DNA from: Cadophora sp. MPI-SDFR-AT-0126
Taxonomy: Eukaryota > Ascomycota > Leotiomycetes > Helotiales > Ploettnerulaceae
DNA length: 64,000 nt
Assembly (NCBI GenBank): GCA_020747065.1
Contig: JAGMVK010000010.1
Location: 1,860,001-1,924,000 of the forward strand
Direction of reading: 5' to 3'
The notes beneath the pieces are model-generated. The model ran no database searches. It saw only the letters and a list, made by a program, of their open reading frames with translations, and was not told the DNA's origin. The translations under genes were made by a program, and so were the position numbers. This document shows positions 12,068 through 21,259 of the stretch, piece after piece. Position 1 is the first letter of the stretch. Each line of letters starts with the position of its first letter.

Positions 12068-13144
12068 ATGGCAGACGCAGATCAAGAATACGTACCTCAG
12101 TCTCGCTCAGTAATCTACTGCGGAGGTACGTTAAATCCTGTTGCTCCTGGAATTACCCCTCCATTTGCCGCTCCGGACAAACATAGCTAACTCGCTGGTG
12201 CTACAATAGTCTGTTCATTACCACCAGAGGTACATAACCCTTGAATTTTCTACTGATGCCTTGTGCGGGACCGTTACAGGGAGATTCAAGCGTGTTTCAT
12301 GAGGAATTTAAGCTCACAAGACGAGGAAGTAGTACTGCGAATTTGGCGGCACGGTTAAGAAATGCCAGGACTGGCTGCAGAAGAACCATGAGGACCTGTA
12401 TGAGCGGTTATGGTCTGAAGGTATGCCTGTATCTTTCCCTTCGTTCTCCATCTTGCCCGAGCTGCCAAATTCTCAATCGTCTCTTCAAGCTCACTCCCGC
12501 AACTCCCTCCGATGGCGAACCAGTAGCTAACAGTGCCCCTCCACAGACGCCCTAGCAGCAGCAACCTCCTCCCTCTCCGTCGATGCACAAAAGCGAGCAG
12601 AGAAAGACGCACATAAGAAAGCACTTAAAGCAGAAGCAGCGGAGGCGAAACAAGCCGCCACGATCAAGAGCTCAAAAGTCATAATCAAGCGCGTAGAGAG
12701 GAATAAGGTGCGTTTGCTCATTCTGCTCTTCTCTTCAACCCCAAACCAAGTTTGGGAACGGCTTGTCCTTCCCATTGGGTGTGTCACTGCTGCCTTGGTG
12801 TATGTCACATGTACGACTCGGTGTTGCATGATCTCATTCCCTTCTCCCAATCTTCCCCCAAACCCAAACTAACCTCTGGACCCCCACAGCGCAAATTCGT
12901 CACGACCGTAACCGGCCTCGAAGCTTTCTCTCTCGAAAACAAAAAGGTCGCCAAAGACCTCGGCAAGAAATTCGCAACGGGCTCATCAGTGACGAAGGTA
13001 CCGAGCGGCGGCGAGGAGATCGTAGTGCAGGGCGATGTGAGCGAGGAGATTGAGGAGTTTCTACTGGAGAAATATCCTGTCATACCCGAAGACAATATTG
13101 AGTTGGTCGAGAGTAAGATCAAGAAGGGAGCGAACTCTACGTAG
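12068..13144 (+). CDS. TMA22: Translation machinery-associated protein 22 (density-regulated protein DRP1/DENR homologue)
   Basis: Five exons (12068-12125, 12210-12229, 12333-12420, 12547-12707, 12890-13144) give 193 residues. The second exon is only 20 nt. The N-terminus (MADADQEYVPQSRSVIYCGV) and the zinc-binding segment VCSLPPE-YCEFGGTVKKCQDW are characteristic. After a Lys/Ala-rich linker the C-terminal SUI1 domain reads KRKFVTTVTGLEAFSLENKK, then SSVTKVPSGGEEIVVQGDVS. The family partners with Tma20/MCT-1 on the 40S subunit and promotes release of deacylated tRNA and subunit recycling after termination. Length and domain order are normal. Five exons in about 1.1 kb, including a micro-exon, is a high intron density for this window. 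The longest intron (182 bp) lies before the SUI1 domain. Confidence 0.96.
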
Positions 13145-13221
13145 GCAAATCAATATACCGAACGTTGCTCTGGTTCTTGCTTCCAGTTTCTTGACATGTA
13201 CGTGAAGATGGTATGAGGCGA

Positions 13222-13240
13222 TGTCAGACACAGTCTGACA
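13222..13240. repeat. Inverted repeat TGTCAGAC-ACA-GTCTGACA
   Basis: Perfect 8-bp arms around a 3-nt spacer, 78 bp past the TMA22 stop. The core CAGACACAGTCTG also occurs at 46224-46236, and a degraded look-alike (TATCAGACAGCGTCCGAT) lies near 17359 on the other side of the recombinase-like gene. It could be a short terminator hairpin, a protein-binding site or an element end. Confidence 0.6.
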
Positions 13241-13293
13241 ACGTTCTTGTTCGCTATTTATGGCTAAAGCACCGCAACGAATGTGAGTCGCTT

Positions 13294-13309
13294 CCAAAAG
13301 TACTTTTGG
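13294..13309. repeat. Perfect palindrome CCAAAAGTACTTTTGG
   Basis: 16-bp perfect palindrome whose 12-bp core AAAAGTACTTTT recurs exactly at 16257-16268 and 17265-17276. It lies downstream of the recombinase-like gene's stop codon. Confidence 0.8.
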
Positions 13310-13575
13310 CCACCTGCTGCTGAGCGCTTGGATTTGGCAGCTCAGACCGCGGGCACAGATCAACAGTCACGAAGATTGAGAGACAGAAACAGAGCTCAAG
13401 CTTTATTAATATATTACACAGAGGGATTAGTATGAGCAAGCTGAGGAGCTATAGAGCAAGCAATTATTGTAACCATATCTTCCAAGACCAGCAACGCAAC
13501 GCTAAAAGTGATACAGTGTTTTGGGTGCAAGCTTTGATTTGAGATGTTCACCACTTTTCGTTGCGAGGAAATTCC

Positions 13576-16370
13576 TCAATCCCAAGCCACTCGAGGATCA
13601 GAGACAACGTCCGTGGCAATATTGTGATCATTCAGCAGGTGTCTGAGCAGCCCACCTGGTTTCCCATAGATTTGACCTGCTTTCTTACAGCCTGCTTCGG
13701 GACATGGACGAGCTCTCCAAGTTGGTACATACGGTAACCGAGCTGCAGGAGTGTTGAGATCATGAACTTTCACCAGATGTTGTGTGAAGTTCTGTCCAAC
13801 GTTGAACAGCACTTCAGACTTGCAATCCGGGAATGTGCACCTGTGATTCTTTGGAAATGTGACCGAGTGCTTGTCTAAGGCATGGTTCTTCCAAGCAGTA
13901 GCTGTATCGAAGATTGTACTGGGATCACAGCCTGGGAAAGAACAAGCCTTTGGCATGTATGAGTGGCTGTTCGAGTAGTGTTTCACCTGTTCTGCTTCCA
14001 TAAGAAAAGACTTGTTGCAACCCTCGGTCGTGCATTTGAATGGCTTGTCAGAGTACTTTTCTGTCGCTGCTTCTTCGGTCGTAACCTTACAGTTTTCGCT
14101 GTGTTTCTTGACATCTTGTTTATTAATGCCATGAAATTGACAACCGAACCTCTTGTTCGTACATGCGTAGTGATATGGCGTGGGCATGTTCCGGGTGTTA
14201 CCTGTGTCGACGATTCCCAGTCCCATGGCTTCGTCGGTCCATCGTGCAGCAGCAACCCTGTACAATCGCGCGTTACGAACGATGTTGATTTGAACGAAGA
14301 AGTTGACAAATTGGACGTCGTCTGATTCCCACGGAATGCTACTCTTCTCCTGAAAAGTACTCTCTGAAATTGGATAGAGTGCAGCATGCATGTTCTCATT
14401 CAACTCAAAGCCAGCATTTTGGCATAGTGCTGCTTCGAGATCCGTGACCAGCTGATTCGAAACATCATTGAGAACGGTAACTGTTTAGTAAAAATGGTTA
14501 GAGAAGTCGACACAGTATATGATTGAATGTTTGCGATCACCTTCATCCTCGTCCCTGAGTTCTGGATCAATCATGCTCTCGCCGCCATCATTATTGCCAG
14601 TATCCTCATCTTCGTTCATGTTGGGAATGCGTGCATTGACGGGCAGTGATACTAGTGCTATAAATGGCGCGCGTCAACAGCAGAAATTGGTCTGGCGCCG
14701 GAAGATGTCTAACCTGGACGTGAAATTGTTTTATGTGCAGCTTGAGAATGGACGTCGTCGACAGTATCTTTCTTTCTTGCCTCCATCCAATCCAAAGTAT
14801 CCTGCTTCTTAATCTGAGAGCGCATCTTCTTCCTGTCACTCTCCTTTGTAGGATCCAGACCCTTGATCTTACACAAATCGGTGATTTCTTCCTGTGGGAT
14901 TCTGCGACGCTTGAAAGGAATGTCCGTTGTCATGAGATCGAATGCTCCTGCATCCTCTGTAGCTCCACGGATACGTTTCTCCAGAGCTTTTGGATCCTGG
15001 ATTACCTTGGTATATTTCTTCGAGACACCACTGTGTAAAGTACTTCTGGAGTGGCCCATGATATCTGCCACGTCCGTCAAAGACGTTGCTGGTCCGGTCG
15101 ACGCCCTCATCATGTCTTGAAAACATCCTCGACGAAGATCATGCGGGGTAATTAGCGCAAGCAATCCGGCAATTAGACCAGCATATTTGACTGTGTTCCG
15201 GAGCTGATCTGACTGTGCTGGTTTGGGAAGGTCGAGAAAGATACCGCCTTTTTTAATGCTTGCGAGCACTGGATACTGGGGATGGCTCCAAACCACGGTT
15301 TTGTCAACTCTCGAAGCGGCGCGGGTCATAATATCGTCCAAATTTTGGCCCTGAACCAAGCCATGTCTCATCGCATGAATCAAGAGCCATTTGACGGGAC
15401 ATAAAGCATTGTCTTGAGCTGAATCGAGCGCGTCAATGTCCACGACTCTATTGCTCGATGAATCGTCCCTGCGGAGCATCAGGTCAGAATATTTCCCTGA
15501 TGGAAGAGTCAGGAATGTCAACTTACCTGTCCCCTTTTTCATACATCAGCGTGATACGCATGGTCAACTTATCTTTCGTGCCAGGCTTCAGCTTCAACCA
15601 GATGTGCTCCCACCGAAGATACTCGACGCCCATGTATCCTTGACTCACTGATGGCTCTCCACAGCGAGCGCCCAAAACACCCAAGAGTATGATGCTCAAC
15701 ACCTTCGCAATGGTAACGTCCCATGACCGTGTCCCCGATTCGATACCTTCCTCGACAATGGCCACAATCATCCGCTTTACGAGTGAGATGCCGACCCATT
15801 GCGCTTCTCGTTGAGGGTCGTTTGTGAGCTTCCCATCCTGGAGAAGTGACTTCAGACAAACTGAGATTCGAAGTCGCTCATGAGCTGAAAGCGTGAAGTC
15901 CGGGTACTCGAAGACGAGTTTCGGGATAAGCAGGTTCAGGTATCGGAGCTGGGTGTCGTACCTAGGGACATGGCCCATCATGGAGGTCATGTGCGAGGTG
16001 ATGACTGTAAAGAAGCGAACGATATCATCACCAGATGGTACAGTTCCGACGCTGTCAGACAGGACTTCGTCAGTCACCTTGACGATATTCTCAATCCGTT
16101 CATCCCCAATGATGGACACACATACCTTTTCTGCAGTGTCGCCGTATAGAACGCCCGGAAACGATTGAAGACCAGATGTCTGTGAACTCGGTCTAGTGGA
16201 GTGCCAACATCATCGGTGAGTAGCTTCGAAGCCTGCTTTGAGGTGACACGGTCTTCAAAAGTACTTTTCAGCATTGACTCGATGCTCTTCTTACCGTACT
16301 GAGCTCCGGACTCCTGAGGCGGGTCGAATTCGAGGTCTGAAGAGTTGAAGGCCTCATCGTTGTTCACCAT
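13576..16370 (-). CDS. Tyrosine-recombinase-like protein with C-terminal C2H2 zinc fingers
   Basis: Five minus-strand exons (16370-16126, 16051-15527, 15468-14714, 14657-14541, 14480-13576) give 848 residues; the start has an ACCATGG context. Residues 82-410 fit a tyrosine recombinase core: box I GARCGEPS (Arg211) with LRWEHIW after it, box II TPHDLRRG (His366, Arg369), MGHS (His396) and a candidate nucleophile Tyr409 in SKKYTK. Residues ~650-840 carry four to five C2H2-like fingers, for example FKCTTEGCNKSF then H-x5-H, and HRCTFPDCKSEVLF. Between them lies an acidic linker. I recall related multi-copy genes in Pezizomycotina annotated only as C2H2 proteins. The catalytic set looks intact, so the gene may be a mobile-element recombinase (Crypton- or Starship-captain-like) or a domesticated one. 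The H396-Y409 spacing of 13 is slightly long. Family placement is inference. Confidence 0.8.
16257..16268. repeat. Palindrome AAAAGTACTTTT inside exon 1 of the recombinase-like gene
   Basis: Exact 12-bp copy of the core found at 13296 and 17265, here encoding Lys-Ser-Thr-Phe in the N-terminal region. Partial copies lie in the same gene at 14052-14060 (AGTACTTTT), 14353-14361 (AAAAGTACT) and 15037-15045 (AAAGTACTT). Confidence 0.75.
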
Positions 16371-16545
16371 GGTTGCTGGGGAGCAGGGTGAAGCACGCCA
16401 AACGCAGCTCCAATGAAACAGCTGGGAAAAGGACCGACAGAGCAGCAGCAACAGACGGTAGAGAATGCAGAGAAGTTAGAGAAGAAAGAGACTGTGTTTC
16501 TACGTTGTAGATGACCCGTAGAGAGGATGGGAGAGGAAGAAGAAT

Positions 16546-16855
16546 GATGAGGAGGAGATGATGAAGAGAGGAGGAAGAGGAAGAGGAAGAAGAGAAGAAG
16601 AAGAAGAAGAAGAAGAAGAAGAAGAAGAAGAAGAAGAAGAAGAAGAAGAAGAGACAAGAAGAAGAAGAAAAGAGAAAAGAAAGAAGGAAGAAGACGCCTC
16701 CTCTACTAAGCCTCAAAGAAGACCGAAGAATACGCCGCAGAAAGAAAGAATATAAAGCTCGCCGCATCAAAGAAGAATCTAGAAGAAGAAGAAGAAAGAA
16801 AGAAGAAGAAGAAGAAGAAGAGAGTGGGGAAGAAAAGAAAAAGAAGATGAGTCAG
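16546..16855. repeat. Polypurine (GAA/GGA)n microsatellite tract
   Basis: About 300 bp of nearly pure purine on the plus strand. A long uninterrupted GAA run lies at roughly 16590-16650, with shorter GAA runs around 16780-16822. It starts about 175 bp upstream of the recombinase-like start codon and is the cause of the Ser/Phe- or Glu-rich open frames here. Confidence 0.9.
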
Positions 16856-16979
16856 AAGAGGGGTAAAGAGTAGAAATACTAGAATGGAAGGAACCCCCAA
16901 CCTCACTGGGCTTGCTGATGTGGGTAGTGTAGGTAGGTGCAAGAATTAGGTGTTGGCTGAAGCAGGCAGGAGCGAGGCA

Positions 16980-17070
16980 GGTCAGCGAAGCGAAGCGAAG
17001 CAAAGCAACGCAGAGTGAATTGAAGCAGAGCAGAGCAGAGTAGATCAACACAGAGCAGAATAGACAGAGC
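16980..17070. repeat. Degenerate AGCGA / AGCAGA short tandem repeats
   Basis: Repeated GCGAAGCGAAGC units pass into AGCAGAGCAGAGCAGAG units. This is a slippage-type low-complexity tract without coding signal. A similar GCGAAGCGAAG stretch occurs near 49540-49562. Confidence 0.75.
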
Positions 17071-17264
17071 ATTTGAAGCCGTGCTTGTTCCATACTTACC
17101 TGCGAAGCCATCCCCTTGCGTTCGTTGAGGTTTCCTTCTCCATTTCTTCTGCTCTCCCTCCGTCCCTGTTGAACATTGTCTGTCCCCCTCGCAACACGGC
17201 ACGCGGAAGTAAGTACAAAAGCGAGCCGACTTTGCACTGGTGGAGGAGGACAACTGTGTGTATG

Positions 17265-17276
17265 AAAAGTACTTTT
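17265..17276. repeat. Palindrome AAAAGTACTTTT upstream of the recombinase-like gene
   Basis: Exact third copy of the 12-bp palindrome, about 0.9 kb upstream of the recombinase-like start codon. With the copy at 13294 it brackets the gene at a distance of about 4.0 kb. Confidence 0.8.
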
Positions 17277-17535
17277 GCAAAGCGCTCCCACTGGCCCAAT
17301 GACCAAACGACACACAGTCACTGCCTTCAAGACCGTCCAGGTATTGTGTAAGTGTTGTATCAGACAGCGTCCGATTTGCTCTCTCGCGTGACCGATATAG
17401 ATGACACCAGAACTCCGAGCACTAGAGTATAAACTTATCTGGGATAGACAACGAGATGTCAATTTACAATTAGCTTACTCTTTTACAACTTCTCTCTTCG
17501 CTTTGAATTGATATTTCTTGCATGAAACCGTCATT

Positions 17536-18240
17536 GAACTTGTCGAGGACAAAAAGAAGAAATCGGGGACGGCGGCGCCGGCTGGGTAGTTGTTTTCTTT
17601 GGGATTTGTGAAAGGGGGAGGGAGGTTGTGACGGAGGAGATCCGAGGGGGTGGATGATGGGGGGCGGGACCCGGTCGGGTTGACGTGGGGAGAAATGATA
17701 TGCATGGATTGGCAAGTGTCTGGAAATGTTTCCTGACATTCAGAGTACTGGTCTGGGGGACGCGAAATGAAATGCATGTGCATGAATTGACAATGTTTTG
17801 GCACAGTTTCCTGACTTCCATATCATTTTCCCTTACATAAAATAGGATCATACCATGACGCCCAGCGCTAAAGGACAAATCGATATATAAGAAACCACAA
17901 AACTGAGACAGAGGCTCATTTCATCTTCCGTAAAACCTCCCTCGTATCATACTTACACAAAGACTCAATTGCTCTTCCTCGAACCATTGCCTATAGCAGT
18001 AGTTGAACTTGTTGAAGATAAAAAGAAACTATGGAAGATAAAAAGAAGAAATTGGGGGCGGGGCGCCGGCTGGATAGTTGTGTTTGGATTAGCGAGAGGG
18101 AGAGGGTGTGATGGGAGAGGGGACGGGGGTAGCGTGAAATGATATACATGAATCGACAGTGTTCTGGAATTGTTTCCTGACTTTCATCCTATTTCCAATT
18201 ACAAAATCATACCGTTACGCCCAACGCTAAACTACAAACC
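17536..18240. repeat. Diverged tandem duplication beside the borealin gene 3' end
   Basis: Two near-complete units begin at about 17540 and 18003 with GAACTTGT, then AAAAAGAAGAAAT, a G-rich stretch with GCGCCGGCTGG, a TAGTTGT block, and end in GAAATGATAT-CATG and TGTTTCCTGAC. A third, partial unit (about 17763-17875) repeats only the end and shares CCCAGCGCTAAA with CCCAACGCTAAA at 18221-18232. Each copy differs by many substitutions, so the duplication is old. Weak similarity continues toward the borealin stop (TCAATTCCTCTTCCTC at ~18315 against TCAATTGCTCTTCCTC at ~17966), suggesting the gene's 3' end was the source. Confidence 0.7.
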
Positions 18241-18313
18241 CACCCATGACAGACAACAGGATACCAGACTACGACACGCTTTTTCTTTTGCAACCTCTCC
18301 CCCAATGGATAAA

Positions 18314-19505
18314 TCAATTCCTCTTCCTCAAAACTCTCCCTCCAGCGGCAGTAGTAGGAGCCGCAGAAGCCTTACTAGCAGCCGGCATCTTCTTCTGACT
18401 TCCCATCCCCTTAATCGTACTCATCACCGTCTTCTTGACCGGCGCTTTCTTCGTCGGCGCAGGAACCGGCTTCCTCACAATCGTCGCATTACTCGACTCA
18501 CTACTCTCACTAATCGTACTTGCCCTTCCCCTGCCAACAGTCGGCGCAGACGCAGGAGGTGCTGCTCTCCTCCCCCTACCCGCTGCTGGTGCCGCTTTTT
18601 CAGCAGTGACTTTCCTTGCTGCTCCCGCGCGTGTGGATTTCGCTTTCTCGACCATATTTGTGAGGATACCTGCTGCACCACCAGAGGGGACGGGGGCAGT
18701 GGGTTTGAGTGGTGAGATAGGACGGGCGAGGAGGGACTTTGTGGGTGAAGCCGGGCGGATGGGAGAACGGGGGAGGGTACGGGAATTTGCTGAGCGTGGA
18801 GAGAGGACTTGTGAAGCTTGCATTTTGGCGCGAGATGTGGTGCGTGCTGGGGGGATGGGGGGGCCTCGCACTCTCTTTTTGGGGTTCTCGATATCTTCGT
18901 TTTCTTTGTCGACGGATATGTCGTCGCTGTGTCTGATTAGCACTTTCTCAACTATTGTCTGGTGGGAAGCATACCTCATGCGTTTTGGGGCGCGTTGTGG
19001 CGATGGACTGGCGCGTGAATTACTCTGTTCTGCTTGTAGCAGGTTCTTGTGCGGAGAGTTGATCTTCTCTGTGCGCGAAGCTGTGGCTGCTGGCCTCGAT
19101 GTCTCGCTGTATTTCATGGATAGATCCCCCATCTTCGCGCGTCGCAATGCCATTGGGATACGGTTGACCCTGATCTCAATACGCGTCCTTAATCCCTGCG
19201 CTTGTAAATTGTATTGTGCTCGCAGCTTCCTGGCGCGTTCCGTGACTGTTGAAATCGGTTAGCAGACGTGTAAACAAGAGGATGTTTCTGCCCTCACTTT
19301 CGAGCTGTAGGTTGTCGATTAACGCTTGCTTCTGCGCCAAAGTAATCCCCATCTTCTGCTTCTTGATCGGACTTCTATTCGTAGGCGTTCTTGCCGGACT
19401 GCGCGTCTTCGTGGGTATCATTTGCGGTGGAGCTGGGAAGTTCTGGATATCTACAGAGCTTGTTGATTCGGTGGACTTGCGTTTCTTGGAGCGCGTCGGA
19501 GCCAT
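18314..19505 (-). CDS. Borealin/Nbl1-like chromosomal passenger complex subunit
   Basis: Exons 19505-19298 and 19245-18314 join in frame (379 residues). A further 42-bp in-frame intron at 18974-18933 (GTATGC...CTAATCAG) is likely, giving 365 residues. Residues ~52-108 hold GITLAQKQALIDNLQLE, then TERARKLRAQYNLQAQG and VNRIPMALRRAKMGD: the Nbl1/borealin N-terminal helix pair that binds survivin and INCENP. The rest is basic, Ser/Pro/Ala-rich and disordered, with several S/T-P sites that Cdk1 could phosphorylate. The role is anchoring Aurora kinase at centromeres and spindle midzone in mitosis. The start at 19505 was chosen because MAPTRSKKRK begins a basic leader; an upstream in-frame Met at 19580 is possible. 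It is divergent from RPN10. Confidence 0.88.
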
Positions 19506-19899
19506 ATCGGGAGATTGTGGATTGGGTGTCGGAGAGGTTGTGTTTCTGAAGTTCGTAGAGCGAACTTGATGCTTTTGCAAGATGCGTTGAGCGTGATTTC
19601 ACAATGAAGTCTTCCTAATTGCGGTTTTGGATGTTCCTTGGTTGGATGTCGAAGGTAAACAAACCCACTTCGAGCCGCATCGCTTCATGGTGGCTCTAAA
19701 GCTGGATTGGCGCTAAAGTAACAGGGGTAGGAACGACAAGGTACGCGCAGCCGTAGCTACCTTGAGCATCCATCAGCTGTAGCAAACACCAGCACAATCA
19801 ATCTGATCTCACAACCACGAACTCCACAATAAAGACAAACAACTTCTCTCGTCTTCAACAACCTTCACCTAAAGTCCTCCGCAGAGGCACTACAGCAAG
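19506..19899. promoter_or_regulatory. Divergent promoter region, borealin / RPN10
   Basis: 394 bp between two start codons on opposite strands. The RPN10-proximal part is rich in CA/AC and AACA runs, probably its 5' leader. No clear TATA box is seen. Confidence 0.45.
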
Positions 19900-20862
19900 A
19901 TGGTCCTCGAAGCAGTTATGGTAGTGGTGGACAACAGCGAAAGCAGTCGAAATGGCGATTACACTCCAACAAGATACGAAGCACAAGCCGACGCCGTCTC
20001 CCTCATCTTCTCCGCCATCACACAAGCCAATCCTGAATCGTCCGTTGGTCTGATGAGTATGGGAGGAAAGGGGCCAGAGGTTCTCGTCACTTTAACGACG
20101 GATCATGGCAAGATCTTGGAGGGTTTACATCGTACGAAGAGCAAGATTCGAGGAGGCAGTCATTTGGCTACGGGTATTCAAATCGCTGGTGTATGTATAC
20201 CTGCACTCTCTCCACTGGATCTACTGCTTCTACTACAATTTGTCTGCCTGCCAGAACCCAGCTGACAATCATAGCTCGCACTTAAGCACCGCCAAAATAA
20301 ATCCCAACGTCAACGCATCATAGTCTTCACCTGCTCAGCCATTCCCGATGACGAGAAATCTCTGACCAAGCTAGCGAAAAAGATGAAGAAGAACAACGTC
20401 TCCATAGACTTCATTGCTTTCGGCGAGCTGGACGACGATACTACGAAGAAACTCACCTCGTTCAACGAAAATGTCAAGGGCGGCGACGGATCACACATTG
20501 CCATCATCCCACCTGGACCGGGACTTTTGAGCGACCAGCTTGTCACCAGCCCAATTTTGAATGGAGATGGCGCATCTGGTGGCGGTGGGGGAGAGGGTGC
20601 TGGAGCAGCAGAGAACTTCGAGTTTGGTGTTGATCCAAGTATGGATCCCGAGTTGGCGCTGGCTTTGAGAATGAGTATGGAAGAGGAGAAAGCGAGACAG
20701 GATAAGCAAAATAAGGAGATTGCGGAGCAGGAGGCAAAGGATAAGGCGAAGCTGGAAGGGATCAAAGAGGAAGACGAGGCAGGGGAGAAGGCGCCGTTGT
20801 TGGGCGAGGGAAGCGGGAAGGATGACAAGAAAGATGACGGGGACAAAATGGATACGGCGTAG
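19900..20862 (+). CDS. RPN10: 26S proteasome regulatory subunit RPN10
   Basis: Exons 19900-20190 and 20275-20862 encode 292 residues. The N-terminal von Willebrand A domain is complete: MVLEAVMVVVDNSESSRNGD carries the DxSxS-like site, followed by RYEAQADAVSLIF, VGLMSMGG and GSHLATGIQIAG at the exon junction. A Gly-rich linker leads to a ubiquitin-interacting motif near residue 220, DPELALALRMSMEEEKAR, with its Ala-Leu-x-x-Ser core. The C-terminus is acidic and Lys-rich. The protein bridges the proteasome lid and base and captures ubiquitinated substrates. There is one UIM, as in yeast. It shares a divergent promoter region with borealin and ends convergently with TRS23. Confidence 0.97.
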
Positions 20863-21259
20863 GACCTGCATTGGGATATGCATTGCTGATGGCGTTAGGA
20901 TTGTATGATTGTACACTAGATATCACCTAATGGGTGAAGCTTTCTACGGTTACACTTCGATCAATATCTGTGTGTCGTGAGCTGGACATCAGCAGCGGAT
21001 CCTTCTTGTTCTCCTTCTGCGATGTGTATCTCCTCGCGCCAAAGCTATGCTGCCTTCTAAGCATGGCAACTGGCACTGCTGTAGAGGCCTACTGCTTCCT
21101 TCCACTGACTCTGCAGGGCGATTTGCGTCCTTCCAGTACTCCAGAGGATCCGAGTTCCAGTTCTAAAACCCCACTCCATGCCATACGAGTTCCCTCTCTC
21201 CCTTCCAGATTATAGTAGCCTTCGCGCCTGTCATGTCCCACCGCTCTCCGAATGTCACC
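20863..21259. other. Convergent 3' intergenic region RPN10/TRS23
   Basis: 397 bp between two converging stop codons. It probably contains both poly(A) regions. No gene is evident. Confidence 0.6.

Larger units (their letters stand above)
13145..13575. other. Interval between TMA22 and the recombinase-like gene; contains two palindromes
   Basis: 431 bp between two convergent genes, so it should hold only 3' untranslated regions. It nevertheless contains an 8-bp inverted repeat with 3-nt spacer at 13222-13240 and a perfect 16-bp palindrome at 13294-13309, annotated separately. Confidence 0.6.
16371..18313. other. Repeat-rich interval between the recombinase-like gene and the borealin gene
   Basis: No gene is supported in these 1.9 kb; the long open frames are artefacts of GAA, pentamer and G-rich repeats. 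It holds the promoter of the recombinase-like gene, a microsatellite, a pentamer-rich tract, a palindrome and a diverged tandem duplication, each listed separately. Confidence 0.7.

Noticed and set aside
13576..16370. Reading this locus as the captain of a complete Starship with cargo
   Set aside because: Neighbours on both sides (TMA22, borealin, RPN10) are conserved core genes, and no cargo or long terminal repeats are visible; at most a small single-gene element is supported.
16354..16942. Minus-strand Ser/Phe-rich and plus-strand Glu-rich frames
   Set aside because: Products of the GAA/TTC microsatellite; no unique sequence and overlap with the start of the recombinase-like gene.
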